DNA of 64,000 nucleotides from CAXBDP01 sp963974465 (GTDB lineage: Bacteria > Bacteroidota > Bacteroidia > Cytophagales > Cyclobacteriaceae): the NCBI GenBank assembly GCA_049340005.1, contig JBMPIY010000011.1; one strand, 5' to 3'. Positions within the stretch are counted from its first letter, which is position 1. Each line of letters starts with the position of its first letter. A program made the translations under genes and the position numbers. Under the pieces are notes generated by a model. The model was not told where the DNA came from. It ran no database searches and saw only the letters and a program-made list of their open reading frames with translations. Below are positions 24,566 through 35,600 of the stretch, one piece after another.

Positions 24566-25714
24566 ATGTTAGAAAGATTCAAAACCATACGAGACTATAC
24601 TGTAAATATTTGCAAACCATTAGAGATTGAAGACCATATAGTGCAGCCAAGCATGGATGTGAGCCCACCAAAGTGGCATTTGGCGCATACTACGTGGTTT
24701 TTTGAGGAGTTTATTCTAAAGCCCAATTTCAAAAACTACAGCCCATTTCATCCCAAATACAATTACCTTTTCAACAGCTATTATGAGAGCATGGGCGAAA
24801 GAGTAATGCGGGTGGATCGTGGCAATATGAGCAGACCAAGCGTTGGTGATATTCTAAAATATAGAAAATATGTAGATCAGAATATGATTGAATTGATTCC
24901 TTCATTACCTGAAAACCTCTATGGCTTATTAGAAATTGGTTTCCAACATGAGCAGCAACATCAAGAACTTTTATTAACAGACATAAAATATATACTCGGC
25001 CACAATCCTTTATTTCCTGCCTATAAAGAAGATTTTAAGGAATATAATGGAAGACTGTTAAATGCAAAAGGATCATATTTAAGCTTTCCTGAAGGGATAT
25101 ATGAAATAGGTTTTAAAGGAAATGGGTTTTGCTTTGATAATGAAAAAGAGGTTCATAAAGTATTCTTACAAGAGTTTGAGATTGCCGAACAATTAATTAG
25201 CAATGGCGAGTATTTGGAATTCATAAAAGCGGGAGGTTATCAAACCGCAGCTTATTGGTATAGTGACGCATGGGCTTGGGTAAATCAGCACAAAATTACC
25301 AGTCCGCTCTATTGGCATCAGATAAATGAGCAATGGCATCGCTACAGCTTAGCAGGCTTAGAGCCATTACCAATGAATGAGCCGGTTACCCATATTAGCC
25401 ATTACGAAGCTGCTGCCTTTGCAGAATGGAAAGGCTTGCGATTGCCTACAGAATTTGAATGGGAAGTAGTGGCAGATAAATTAGACTATGGTCAAAGATG
25501 GGAACACACCCAAAGTGCATATTTGGCTTATCCTGGTTATCGAAAACCTGCTGGCGCTGTTGGTGAATACAATGGCAAGTTTATGATAAACCAAATGGTA
25601 TTACGAGGAGCCTCAATTGCTACTCCCGAAAATCATTCGCGCAAAACTTATCGTAATTTTTTCCACCCGCAATTACAATGGCAATTCACAGGAATAAGAC
25701 TGTGTAAAAAGTAA
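24566..25714 (+). CDS. egtB: Ergothioneine biosynthesis sulfoxide synthase
   Basis: A 382-residue non-haem iron enzyme that joins hercynine to a thiol donor with O2. The N-terminal DinB-like domain provides iron ligands: WHLAHTTWFFEEF (His about 37) and GFQHEQQHQELL (HxxxHxE, about 126-132). The C-terminal FGE-sulfatase-like domain ends with RKTYRNFFHPQLQWQFTGIRL, typical of EgtB. egtD follows 5 bases later, so the pair makes the core of ergothioneine synthesis. Whether cysteine or gamma-glutamylcysteine is the thiol donor cannot be told here; no egtA, egtC or egtE is in the window. Confidence 0.92.
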   Translation: MLERFKTIRDYTVNICKPLEIEDHIVQPSMDVSPPKWHLAHTTWFFEEFILKPNFKNYSPFHPKYNYLFNSYYESMGERVMRVDRGNMSRPSVGDILKYRKYVDQNMIELIPSLPENLYGLLEIGFQHEQQHQELLLTDIKYILGHNPLFPAYKEDFKEYNGRLLNAKGSYLSFPEGIYEIGFKGNGFCFDNEKEVHKVFLQEFEIAEQLISNGEYLEFIKAGGYQTAAYWYSDAWAWVNQHKITSPLYWHQINEQWHRYSLAGLEPLPMNEPVTHISHYEAAAFAEWKGLRLPTEFEWEVVADKLDYGQRWEHTQSAYLAYPGYRKPAGAVGEYNGKFMINQMVLRGASIATPENHSRKTYRNFFHPQLQWQFTGIRLCKK

Positions 25715-25719
25715 GCTAT

Positions 25720-26679
25720 ATGACAGAGAAAATTCAAAGTGAACTCGCACAGGCAGTAATCAAAGGGTTAAAAGAAAAACCTAAATCTTTACCCTCATGG
25801 CTATTTTATGATGATAATGGAGACCGAATTTTTCAAGAAATAATGGCAATGCCAGAGTATTACCTCACTAATTGTGAACTCAGTATTTTGAAGACAAACA
25901 AAGGCCCTCTTCTTGAAATTCTAAAAAGTGAATCGAAGCATATCAAGTTGATAGAATTGGGTGCCGGGGATGGAATAAAAACAGAAATATTACTAGAGCA
26001 TTTTCTCAAAAAAAAACTCGACTTCGAGTACAATCCTGTGGATGTGTCTGCTGCAGTCTTGGAGCAATTGGAAACAAGGTTAAAGAAAAACCTCCCGCAT
26101 TTACAAATTGAAAGTAAAAATCAACAATTTAAGGATGCATTGATAGAAATGCATGAGCACAATGAAAATCGAAAGTTTGTTCTTTTTATGGGTGCTAATA
26201 TTGGCAACTTCAACTTAGAGGATGCACAATTATTTATCAATCAAATTAGTATGCGGCTAAATCAAGGAGATTATCTAATGGTAGGTTTCGATCTAAAAAA
26301 ACTGCCACGCATAATTCAAAAAGCCTACGACGATCCGCATGGCATTACCAGCCGATTCAACCTCAACTTATTACAAAGACTAAACAATGAACTCGATGCA
26401 AATTTCAATATAAATCAATTCGAGCACTACAGTTATTACGATATTACTTCAGGTGCTTCCAAAAGCTATTTGGTGAGTAAAGTTGAACAGAAAGTATATT
26501 TGAAAGATGTTGATTTAGAAGTGACTTTTGGCGAAGCCGAATATATCCACACAGAGGTTTCGCAGAAATACGATATGGATATGATTAAAAAATTGGCCGA
26601 AATTGCAAATCTATCCATTAAAGAAATCTATTTTGATAAGGATAATTATTTCGCTGACGTACTTTTCAAGAAACAGTAA
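25720..26679 (+). CDS. egtD: L-histidine N-alpha-methyltransferase
   Basis: A 319-residue SAM-dependent enzyme that trimethylates histidine to hercynine. SLPSWLFYDDNGDRIFQEIMAMPEYYLTNCEL is the family N-terminus, IELGAGDGIKTEILL the SAM-binding loop (about 76-90), and FMGANIGNF the conserved substrate region (about 151-159). It forms an operon with egtB. Confidence 0.95.
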   Translation: MTEKIQSELAQAVIKGLKEKPKSLPSWLFYDDNGDRIFQEIMAMPEYYLTNCELSILKTNKGPLLEILKSESKHIKLIELGAGDGIKTEILLEHFLKKKLDFEYNPVDVSAAVLEQLETRLKKNLPHLQIESKNQQFKDALIEMHEHNENRKFVLFMGANIGNFNLEDAQLFINQISMRLNQGDYLMVGFDLKKLPRIIQKAYDDPHGITSRFNLNLLQRLNNELDANFNINQFEHYSYYDITSGASKSYLVSKVEQKVYLKDVDLEVTFGEAEYIHTEVSQKYDMDMIKKLAEIANLSIKEIYFDKDNYFADVLFKKQ

Positions 26680-26805
26680 TATATAAAAAGGTCTTATAAT
26701 AAACCCCTTATCAAGCTGAAATGCATATGGTATAAATTTTATTTCTACAGTTTTCATTAAGCCCTATATTGACTATTAATTCAATTGAAAATCAACATTA
26801 GGCTT

Positions 26806-28296
26806 ATGAAAATTTTAACCTCCAGAATTTCAGCGATTGTATTCATGCTGGTTCTATTTATTGCGAGTGCGCAGGCACAGGACAGAAAATTGCCAGTAGA
26901 AACTGCAATTACTACCAATCATGAAGTCACAATTAAGGGTCAGCGTGTACCATACACTGCTACTGCTGGAACTCAACCAGTTTGGGATGAAGATGGTGAT
27001 CCAATCGCCTCCCTTTTTTATACATATTATGAGCGCACTGATATCTCTGATAAGACCAAAAGGCCATTGGTTATTTCGTTCAATGGTGGTCCAGGATCTG
27101 CTTCCATCTGGATGCACCTCGCCTACACTGGCCCTAAAGTTTTGAATATTGATGATGAAGGATATCCAATTCAACCTTATGGATTTAAAGATAATCCCCA
27201 CTCAATATTGGATGTAGCAGATATTGTTTTTGTAGATCCAGTAAACACTGGTTACTCAAGAATCACTGGTGAAGATGTAAGTCGCTTTACTTTCTTCGGT
27301 GTAAATGAAGATATCGAATATCTTTCGGATTGGGTAAACACATTCGTTACACGTCAAGATCGTTGGGCTTCTCCAAAATATTTGATTGGCGAAAGTTATG
27401 GTACCACTAGAGTATCAGGTATGGCTTTACAATTACAAAATGCACATTGGATGTACCTTAACGGCGTAATCCTTGTTTCGCCTACTGGCTTAGGAATCGA
27501 TAGGTCAGGCCCAGTTGCTGCGGCTAATTACCTACCTTACTATGCAGCTACAGCTTGGTATCACAAAGTACTTCCTGCAGATTTACAAGCAAAAGATTTA
27601 GATGAAATTCTTCCTGAGGTTGAGCAATATACACTTGATGTGGTAATCCCAGCTATTACCCGTGGAGGCAGTTTAGATCCAGCCAAAAGAAGAGAAATTG
27701 CTACACAAATGGCTCGCTATTCAGGATTGAAAGTGGAAGTTATCCTTCAACACAACCTTGCTGTACCAACAGGCTTTTTCTGGAAAGAGCTTTTGAGAGA
27801 TCAAGGTTTAACGATTGGTCGCCTAGATTCTCGCTACCGTGGTATCGATGCAATGGATGCAGGCTCGGGACGTGACTACGACCCAGCACTTACATCCTGG
27901 AACCATTCATTTGCTCCAGCGATGAATATGTATGCAAAGCAAGTATTAAAATTCGATACAGACCTTACCTATAACCTCTTTGGCCCTGTAAATCCTTGGA
28001 ACCGTAATGGTGACAATACTGGCGAAAACCTTCGCCAAGCGATGTTGCAAAACCCTTATATGCATGTAATGAACCAAAGCGGCTATTACGATGGCGGTAC
28101 AGATTATTTCAATGCTAAATACAATCTATGGCAGATTAACTCCAATGGTAAATTGGGCGACAGACTTCGTTTCGAAGGCTACCGCAGTGGACACATGATG
28201 TATCTACGGGCTGAAGATTTGAAGAATGCCAATGACCACGTAAGAGATTTCATTCAAAAATCTATGGTTGCAGAAGGTATTCCTGCGAAATACTAA
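26806..28296 (+). CDS. S10-family serine carboxypeptidase, exported
   Basis: A 496-residue secreted alpha/beta-hydrolase. The ATG at 26806 begins a good signal peptide (MKILTSRISAIVFMLVLFIA ... QAQ). The oxyanion region FNGGPGSAS (about 92-100), the nucleophile elbow GESYGT (about 196-201), an acid in YYDGGTDYFNAKY, and the catalytic His in RSGHMMYL fit peptidase family S10. Family members of this length occur widely in Bacteroidota. Stands alone with its own terminator. Confidence 0.9.
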   Translation: MKILTSRISAIVFMLVLFIASAQAQDRKLPVETAITTNHEVTIKGQRVPYTATAGTQPVWDEDGDPIASLFYTYYERTDISDKTKRPLVISFNGGPGSASIWMHLAYTGPKVLNIDDEGYPIQPYGFKDNPHSILDVADIVFVDPVNTGYSRITGEDVSRFTFFGVNEDIEYLSDWVNTFVTRQDRWASPKYLIGESYGTTRVSGMALQLQNAHWMYLNGVILVSPTGLGIDRSGPVAAANYLPYYAATAWYHKVLPADLQAKDLDEILPEVEQYTLDVVIPAITRGGSLDPAKRREIATQMARYSGLKVEVILQHNLAVPTGFFWKELLRDQGLTIGRLDSRYRGIDAMDAGSGRDYDPALTSWNHSFAPAMNMYAKQVLKFDTDLTYNLFGPVNPWNRNGDNTGENLRQAMLQNPYMHVMNQSGYYDGGTDYFNAKYNLWQINSNGKLGDRLRFEGYRSGHMMYLRAEDLKNANDHVRDFIQKSMVAEGIPAKY

Positions 28297-28321
28297 TCAA
28301 TTTAATTACCTGATATTCAAG

Positions 28322-28352
28322 GCTCCAGTTTGATAGACTGGAGCTTTTTTTT
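28322..28352 (+). terminator. Intrinsic terminator after the S10 peptidase gene
   Basis: An 8-bp stem GCTCCAGT/ACTGGAGC with a 7-nt loop followed by eight Ts, 26 bases behind the stop codon. Confidence 0.92.
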
Positions 28353-28546
28353 ATTTCAATTCAGCTGAATACTATTTCTCCAAAAACGTGATTCAGACAA
28401 ATGAATAATACTTTACTCAATCTAATTGATCAAATAGCCCTTTGTCCTTAAACTCTCACGCTCAATCATTTTTATTGAAAATAAATATAGAAGAGCCTTA
28501 CATTGAAGATATTCTATACAGTAACACTCACCAAAGCCTTAACCCA

Positions 28547-29284
28547 ATGAAAAAATGGAGCAAAAGAAAGATTTTTAAAACCGTATGGTTTACCATAGTC
28601 GGTATTTTCTTTATTTGGAATTTGAGTACCTTTCAATCGAGAGACCTACCAGAAGATGTATTTGAAAACAGCAGTAATGTAACTGTCAATATTACAGATG
28701 ACTACTTAGGATTTGAATCAAATTTGACGGGAGATGCTATAAATGTAATTTTCTTTCAAGGTGGCTTAGTGGACCCGAAAGCTTATGCACCTTTGGGTAG
28801 AAAGTTGGCCGAGAATGGCTACAACTGCTACATAATAAAAATGAACTGGAGATTGCCGATAAACGATTATCAAAAGACTTTGGAATTATTCGACTTGCCT
28901 AATGGCAAATATGTAATTGGTGGCCATTCTCAAGGTGCAAAAATGGCCGCTCAGCTGGTCTATGAAAACCCAAGTCTTTTTGAAGGACTTTTCCTGCTCG
29001 GCACCTCTCATCCGAGAGATATTGATCTTTCCAATTCAGCTATCCCAACCCTAAAGCTATATGCTGAAAATGATGGCTTGGCAAGTGTTCCTGAAGTGAT
29101 GGAAAATAGAAATAAACTTCCTGTTGGTGCAGATTTGGTTTTAGTAGAAGGCGGCAATCATTCTCAATTTGGATATATGGGTCAGCTTTTCATGGATAGC
29201 AGTGCGGATATTTCCTTAGAAGAACAACAAAAGATATGTCTTGAAAATATGCTGAGTTTGTTGGAGAAAGTAGCCCAAGATTAA
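28547..29284 (+). CDS. Membrane-anchored alpha/beta hydrolase
   Basis: About 245 residues when started at the ATG at 28547, which leads directly into a basic N-terminus and a membrane helix (TVWFTIVGIFFIWNL); an upstream in-frame start at 28442 would add an unlikely 35-residue stretch. The catalytic domain has FFQGGLVDPKAYAPL, the nucleophile elbow GGHSQGAK, an Asp in AENDGLA and the His in GGNHSQFG, as in the alpha/beta_hydrolase_5 group. Substrate unknown. Confidence 0.82.
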   Translation: MKKWSKRKIFKTVWFTIVGIFFIWNLSTFQSRDLPEDVFENSSNVTVNITDDYLGFESNLTGDAINVIFFQGGLVDPKAYAPLGRKLAENGYNCYIIKMNWRLPINDYQKTLELFDLPNGKYVIGGHSQGAKMAAQLVYENPSLFEGLFLLGTSHPRDIDLSNSAIPTLKLYAENDGLASVPEVMENRNKLPVGADLVLVEGGNHSQFGYMGQLFMDSSADISLEEQQKICLENMLSLLEKVAQD

Positions 29285-29337
29285 CCGTTTAATGATTATA
29301 GAAAAGTGAGAGAATAGCGCATCCATAATTCAATCAC

Positions 29338-29396
29338 CTTTTAGCTAAAATAATTAGCTAAAAGATTTTGCTTAATTACTAAAATATTTAGTAATT
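29338..29396. promoter_or_regulatory. Two perfect inverted repeats before the dnaE2-like gene
   Basis: First dyad: CTTTTAGCTAA, 5 bases, TTAGCTAAAAG (29338-29364). Second dyad: AATTACTAAA, 3 bases, TTTAGTAATT (29374-29396). Both are perfect, share a TTAG(C)TAA core, are about 34 bases apart centre to centre, and the second ends 9 bases before the ATG. Their pairing suggests operators bound by the same dimeric repressor; they could also fold in RNA. Confidence 0.55.
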
Positions 29397-29405
29397 TGTA
29401 GTTCT

Positions 29406-32351
29406 ATGTACCTGAATTGCCACACTTGGTTTAGTTTGATGTACGGCACATTATCGCCGGCTAACTTATTTGAAGAAGCAAAAAAAAATGGAGTAAGAAA
29501 ACTCATCCTCACCGACATCCACAACACATCGGCATGGCCTGAGCTACTGCGAATATGCAATGAAAGGCGGGAGGAATACGACTTACAAATCGCTCTTGGC
29601 ATCGAATTCAGGCAAGAAAATCAACTTTTGTACATTGGTTTGGCTAGAAATAATAATGGTTTCGAACAACTATGTCACTTCTTGTCACAACACAATATTT
29701 GTGGCGAACCCATCCCTCATCACGCGCCTATTTTGGAGGATGTTTGGTTTATGTATCCTTTCAAAAGGATGCATCAAAACATTAATGAACAGGAAATTAT
29801 AGGCATAAAGCCTAGTGATGTAAAATACCTAAAATCACATATTGATCCTGCCTGTTTGCACAAATGCGTGATATGGCAACCTGTAAACTTTGCCGATAAG
29901 CTAAGCTTCAATACACATAGACTCCTCAGAGCTATAGATCTGAATGTACTACTGAGCAAGCTTCCGCCTCCCGCTCAAGCCATGCCTGATGAATGTATGA
30001 TTCCCATCTCCGAGCTATTAAAGCATTATTGGCAGTATCCAGAAATCATTTCCAATACGCAAATCATTCTGGACGATTGCGAATTTTCTATCGAATTTGA
30101 TAGCAATAAGAACAAAACTATTTTTGGAAAGAGCAAAAAAGATGATCATCAAAAACTAATAAAATTAGCATTAGAAGGTTTTACCTGGCGATATCAAAAA
30201 TATAATGCTTATGGAATGCAACGTCTCTTACGCGAGCTCGATGTAATTGCAGAGCGTAACTTCGAAGCTTATTTTCTCATCACACATGATATTGTATCAT
30301 TTGCCCATCACAAAAACTTCGCTCATGTAGGCCGAGGTAGTGGCGCCAATAGTATGGTAGCTTATTGCATTGGTATTACCGAAGTAGATCCTATCGAGCT
30401 AGATTTGTACTTTGAGAGATTCCTCAATCCACATCGAAGCTCCCCTCCCGATTTTGACATTGACTTCTCTTGGCAAGATCGAGATGTAGTAACAGGCTAT
30501 ATTTTGGATAAATATGGAGCAGAGCATGCAGCACTTTTGGCGACACACACTACTTTTCAAGAGCGGTCAGTAGTGCGAGAGCTGTCTAAGGTTTTCGGCT
30601 TACCCAAGCGCGAGATCGATGCTTTGGTCGAACGACCTGAGCAACTTGCCACGCAGGATCACATAAGCAAACTTATCTGGCGATATGCACAACGACTACA
30701 TGATATGCCGCGCCATTTGAGTATTCATGCAGGAGGTATAGTAATCACTGAAAAATCCCTACATCAATATACTGCCACCGATCTCCCACCCAAAGGTTTC
30801 CCAATCACCCATTTCGATATGTATGGAGCAGAGGATATTGGGATCCATAAATTTGACATACTTAGCCAGCGAGGCTTGGGACATATTCACGATACAGTGG
30901 AAATGGTGAAGAAAAATAAAGGGATCGACATAGATATCACCCGTACGAGCGAATTTAAGACTGACAATAAAGTACGACAACTATTAGAAAGCGGGAGGAC
31001 AATGGGTGCCTTTTATGTAGAGTCGCCCGCAATGCGTCAATTGCTCGCCAAGCTTCGCTGTTCAGATTATACCACTTTGGTGGCAGCAAGCTCCATTATT
31101 CGACCTGGCGTAGCACGCTCAGGTATGATGCGTGAGTACATTCACAGGCATTTGAATCCCAACGCATACAGCTACATCCATCCTAAAATGCAGGAATTGA
31201 TGAAAGAGACCTACGGCATTATGGTGTACCAAGAAGATGTAATCAAAGTTGCTCACTACTTTGCAGGACTCGACTTAGCCGAAGCAGATATTCTACGGCG
31301 AGGCATGTCGGGCAAGTTTCGGTCTCGAGCGGAATTCAAGCGAGTAGAGAAATCATATTTCGATAACTGCCAAAAATTGGGCTATCCAGCAGAAATTTAC
31401 AATGAAGTATGGCGGCAAATCGAAAGCTTCTCGGGCTACTCATTTTCCAAAGCACACTCGGCAAGCTATGCGGCAGAGAGCTACCAAAGTTTGTACTTAA
31501 AAGCCTACTTTCCGCTGGAATTCATAGTTGCTGTTATTAATAATTTTGGCGGGTTTTATCGCACCGAATTTTATGTACATGAAGCTCGTATGGCAGGTGC
31601 GGAAATAAAAGCTCCCTGCATAAACCACAGCGAATATCTCACTTCATTACATGAAAAAGAGCTGTATTTGGGTTTTATTCATGTAAAAAGCTTGGAAGAA
31701 AAACTTGGTCAGCTGATACCAAAAGAGCGGGAGGAAAATGGCCCTTATGCAGGTTTGCACGATTTTTTGGCTCGCATCCCATCCAAATTAGAACAAACTT
31801 GTATTCTGATTCGCTTAGGTGCATTCCGAAGTACAGGGATTGGCAAAAGAGAACTCATGTGGCAAGCGCATTTATATTTTGGTAAAGGTCGAAAAGCTCA
31901 AGCAGAGCAAGGCTTATTCAAAAGTACCAAAACCAAAAGCTTTGAGTTACCTCAACTGGAGCCCTATCCACTCCAAGACCCATTCGATGAATTGGAACTA
32001 CTGGGTTTCCCACTTTGCAATCCTTTTGATTTACTCAAGACCAAAGATTTCGGCGATACTTTTGCTGAGGATCTAATGCAGAAACTAGGCAAGCAAATAC
32101 AGATTGTCGGTTATCTGGTTACCACTAAAAATACTCGTACTATAAAAGGAGACTTGATGCATTTTGGCTGCTTTACCGATGCAAAAGGACATGTATTTGA
32201 TAGCACTCATTTCCCAAATACCACAAAGAAATATCCATTTAGAGGACTGGGCTTTTATAAGCTTATAGGCAAAGTAGTAGAAGACTATGGCTACCCAATG
32301 CTAGAAGTAAGCGAAATGGAAAAACTACCAATGATTAGCCCAATGGAATGA
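29406..32351 (+). CDS. DNA polymerase III alpha-like protein, DnaE2/ImuC-type
   Basis: A 981-residue C-family polymerase, shorter than replicative DnaE (about 1160 or more). The PHP region at the N-terminus has NCHTWFSLMYGTLSP and LTDIHNTSAWPE, departing from the HxH pattern of an active PHP nuclease. The palm carries GRGSGANSMVAYCIGIT, the catalytic PDFDIDF (Asp about 349, 351, 353) and IIRPGVARSGMM. Helix-hairpin-helix and OB regions follow to the end. Such second DnaE proteins act in translesion synthesis, usually with ImuA and ImuB, neither of which is adjacent. Twin operators upstream suggest damage-linked control. Confidence 0.88.
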   Translation: MYLNCHTWFSLMYGTLSPANLFEEAKKNGVRKLILTDIHNTSAWPELLRICNERREEYDLQIALGIEFRQENQLLYIGLARNNNGFEQLCHFLSQHNICGEPIPHHAPILEDVWFMYPFKRMHQNINEQEIIGIKPSDVKYLKSHIDPACLHKCVIWQPVNFADKLSFNTHRLLRAIDLNVLLSKLPPPAQAMPDECMIPISELLKHYWQYPEIISNTQIILDDCEFSIEFDSNKNKTIFGKSKKDDHQKLIKLALEGFTWRYQKYNAYGMQRLLRELDVIAERNFEAYFLITHDIVSFAHHKNFAHVGRGSGANSMVAYCIGITEVDPIELDLYFERFLNPHRSSPPDFDIDFSWQDRDVVTGYILDKYGAEHAALLATHTTFQERSVVRELSKVFGLPKREIDALVERPEQLATQDHISKLIWRYAQRLHDMPRHLSIHAGGIVITEKSLHQYTATDLPPKGFPITHFDMYGAEDIGIHKFDILSQRGLGHIHDTVEMVKKNKGIDIDITRTSEFKTDNKVRQLLESGRTMGAFYVESPAMRQLLAKLRCSDYTTLVAASSIIRPGVARSGMMREYIHRHLNPNAYSYIHPKMQELMKETYGIMVYQEDVIKVAHYFAGLDLAEADILRRGMSGKFRSRAEFKRVEKSYFDNCQKLGYPAEIYNEVWRQIESFSGYSFSKAHSASYAAESYQSLYLKAYFPLEFIVAVINNFGGFYRTEFYVHEARMAGAEIKAPCINHSEYLTSLHEKELYLGFIHVKSLEEKLGQLIPKEREENGPYAGLHDFLARIPSKLEQTCILIRLGAFRSTGIGKRELMWQAHLYFGKGRKAQAEQGLFKSTKTKSFELPQLEPYPLQDPFDELELLGFPLCNPFDLLKTKDFGDTFAEDLMQKLGKQIQIVGYLVTTKNTRTIKGDLMHFGCFTDAKGHVFDSTHFPNTTKKYPFRGLGFYKLIGKVVEDYGYPMLEVSEMEKLPMISPME

Positions 32352-32680
32352 TTGTCCAAGTCAATACTTCACATTATAAAGCATTACCCTCCCGCTTATT
32401 TCCAACTAAAGTAACTCCAAGCGATTTATCGATCCTAAAACATATTATTAGTTCAATTTCACTATATTACATTTAAGAAAATCGAAAAATGGATTTGTGA
32501 TTAATGTTAATAATCTTCCATAAAACACTATTTTTATATAATGCTAATTCTAAATAACTGAAGCTCCCAATTCAGCTAAGATTATGATTAGAATGGTTTT
32601 ACTAAATGATTTTTGAAAATATGCTTAATTTATATTGAATACAGAGTTTAATTAAAATCAACTCATTGAATCTAAACCAA
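32352..32680. other. 329-bp gap before the ten-PAS kinase
   Basis: AT-rich, with one CCTCCCGC octamer at 32388-32395 followed by TTATTTC as at 7949. No gene, hairpin terminator or convincing TAnnTTTG box recognised. A TTG at 32666 is an alternative start of the next gene. Confidence 0.5.
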
Positions 32681-35600
32681 ATGGATATACCTGCCGATTT
32701 TCTTCAGTCTATTAACAATAACCTTCCAGGAGCAATATTCAGATATAAGCTCAATCCCAACGGCACCGATGAAATGATGTATGTGAGCCAAGGCGCTAAG
32801 CTTCTGTGGGGAATTGATGCACAAGAATGCATAGAAAGCAATCATAAAGTTTGGGAGATTTTTCATCCAGATGATATTGGGCTGGTGCATCAGAGTATTC
32901 AAAAATCAGCAGAAGAACTACATCCATGGACATGTGACTGGAGAGTGAACCACCCTGACGGGAATATAAGATGGCAACGAGGCTCAGGCAACCCAACCAA
33001 ATTGGAAGATGGAAGCATTGTTTGGGATTCGATAGTTATAGATATCACAGAAGAAAAAATAGCCAAAGAAACACTTGAAGCTACAGAAAAAAGATTTGAG
33101 CAGTTATTTGACAAGGTTACAAATTTGTCAGTACAGGGTTATTCAGAAAATGGGAAGGTTATTTTCTGGAATAAAGCAAGTGAAAGGCTTTACGGGTACA
33201 CCAAGGAGGAAGCTTATGGGCAGAAGTTAACTGAGTTGATTATTCCACAAGAAATGCGACCCTTAGTCGAAAAAAACGTTGCTGAAATGATTAGAACTGG
33301 TCAGCAGCATCCGGCAGAAGAACTTGAACTGCAAAGAAAGGACGGTTCGAAAGTTCCAGTTTATTCCAATCACACCATACTGAAATTACCCGGTAGAAAA
33401 CCTGAATTATTCTGCATAGACATAGATTTGAGTCCACAGAAAAGGGTTGAACAAAGCTTAAAACAGTCTGAAGAAAAGTACAGGGCATTATTTAATGCAA
33501 CTCCACTTCCCTTGTGGATATATGAAATAGAAAGCATTCAAATAATAGATATTAATGAAACTGCCCAAAAGCACTATGGGTATAGCAGAGATGAATTTCT
33601 AAAAATGACTTTGAAGGATTTTTACTCAGCAGAAGAGTTACTATCTATTCAACGCTCCCACGTGGAAATTGCAGAAAATAATGAAACAATTCACTTTGGG
33701 TTATTCACACATCGCAAAAAGAATGGAGAGACTATTAGAGTAGGTGTTTCAGGTCATGTGGTTGAGTTTGACAATAGAAAATGCATTATCGCTGTATGCA
33801 TAGATATGACTGAAAGTGAAGAAAATATCAAAACCATAGAAAAGATAAATGAACGCTATGAATATGTAAATAAAGCGACTTTAGACGCCATATACGATTG
33901 GGATGTAGTGAATGATATTTTCTACTGGGGAGAAAGTTTTGAGAGGATATTTGGTCATAATATAGACAATAAAGTATTCAAGCTGAAGGATTGGGAGGAG
34001 CTTACTCATCCAGAAGACAACGAGAAAAATAAAGGGCTATGGGAAGCGTTTGTATCCGATCCGAAACAAACAAAATGGGTCAAGAAGTTTCAATTTAGAA
34101 GAGCTGATTACTCTTACGCTTATGTAGAAGAAATTGGCCACATGATTCGCGATGAAGCTGGTATTCCGATACGGATGATAGGCTCCTTAAGAGATCAAAC
34201 TAGGCAGAAGCAAGATGAATTGCAAAAAAAGCTATTAAATGAAATTGGCAGCTTATTTAATCTAGAAAAAGGGCTTAAGGAGAGTTTAGAAATTGTTTTG
34301 GCTCATTTGGTTGAATTTGGCGAATTTAGCTTTGCTGAAGTATGGATAGTGAGTACTGATAAAAAACGAGTGACCCTTTTGGCTAAGCATATTGGAGATG
34401 ATTCAGCAAAAGTATTTTATGAAATAAGTGCTGATGTTAATGAATTCAATTATGGTGAAGGTTTACCTGGTGTAGTTTGGCAAAATAATACTATTGAAAT
34501 ATGGAATCATATTGACCAAAAAGATGAATTTATTAGAAAAGAAGCTGCACTTGAAGCTGGTTTGAAATCAGTATTAGGACTTCCTTTAATACACAATAAT
34601 AAGGTGATTGGCGTAATAGTGTTCGGTACTAATAAATTGCCAAATAATCTTTCATATTACAAAGAACTATTCAAAGAGCTGGAAACTACTATTGGCTCGG
34701 AATTTAACCGTAAGCGACTTGAGGAACAATTGTATTTGATATTCCAAAACTCTCCAGATATACTTTGCATTGCAAACTCAGATGGAAAATTTATCAAAGT
34801 AAATCCTGCATTTTGCGAATTATTGGGCTATACTGAGCAGGAACTAACCACTCAACCTTTTACTAAATTCGTACATCCAGACGATATTTCTAACACAGAA
34901 GTTGAATATTCAGAAACCATCGGTGGAGAACGACAGGCTTATGATTTTGTGAATAGATATATCACAAAAGCTGGTGAGTTTAAGTGGATATCTTGGAAAT
35001 CGTCTCAGCTATCGGGTGAAGAAGGACTTGCTTTCGCTTATGGACGCGATATTACGGAGCAAAAGAACCTTCAAGATCTTCTTAATAATGCTAACAAAAT
35101 GGCAAGAATTGGCGGATGGGAAGTGGATTTTCAAACTAACAAACTTTACTGGTCTCAAATAACAAGGGAAATTCATGAAGTAGAGAATACCGAAACACCT
35201 AATCTCAATGAAGCCATTAATTTTTACAAAGAAGAACATCGAGAGACAGTTTATTATCATTTAAACAAATGCATAAATCAAGGGATTGATTGGGACTTTG
35301 AATTATCCATAATCACAGCAAAAGGTAATGAGCGATGGATAAGATGCATTGGTACGGGTGAATATTTGAATGGAAAATGCGTAAGAATTTTTGGCAGCTT
35401 TCAAGATATCCATCAAAGAAAATCTGCAGAAATTGAATTAATTGCAATTAACAAGCAGATTCAAACTACGCTGGAGAGTATTCAAGATGGGTTTTTCACG
35501 CTAGACCATGACTTTACAGTTACATATTGGAATCGTCTTGCTGAGAAAATGCTGTTTACCCCCCGCGAACAAATACTCGGAAAGAACCTATGGGAGGTAT

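Noticed and set aside
24566..26679. Ovothiol pathway instead of ergothioneine
   Set aside because: A separate EgtD-type histidine trimethyltransferase is present; OvoA carries a fused methyltransferase domain and would not need it.
26785..26805. TTG start of the S10 peptidase at 26785
   Set aside because: The ATG at 26806 begins exactly at the signal peptide and leaves a normal basic N-terminus.
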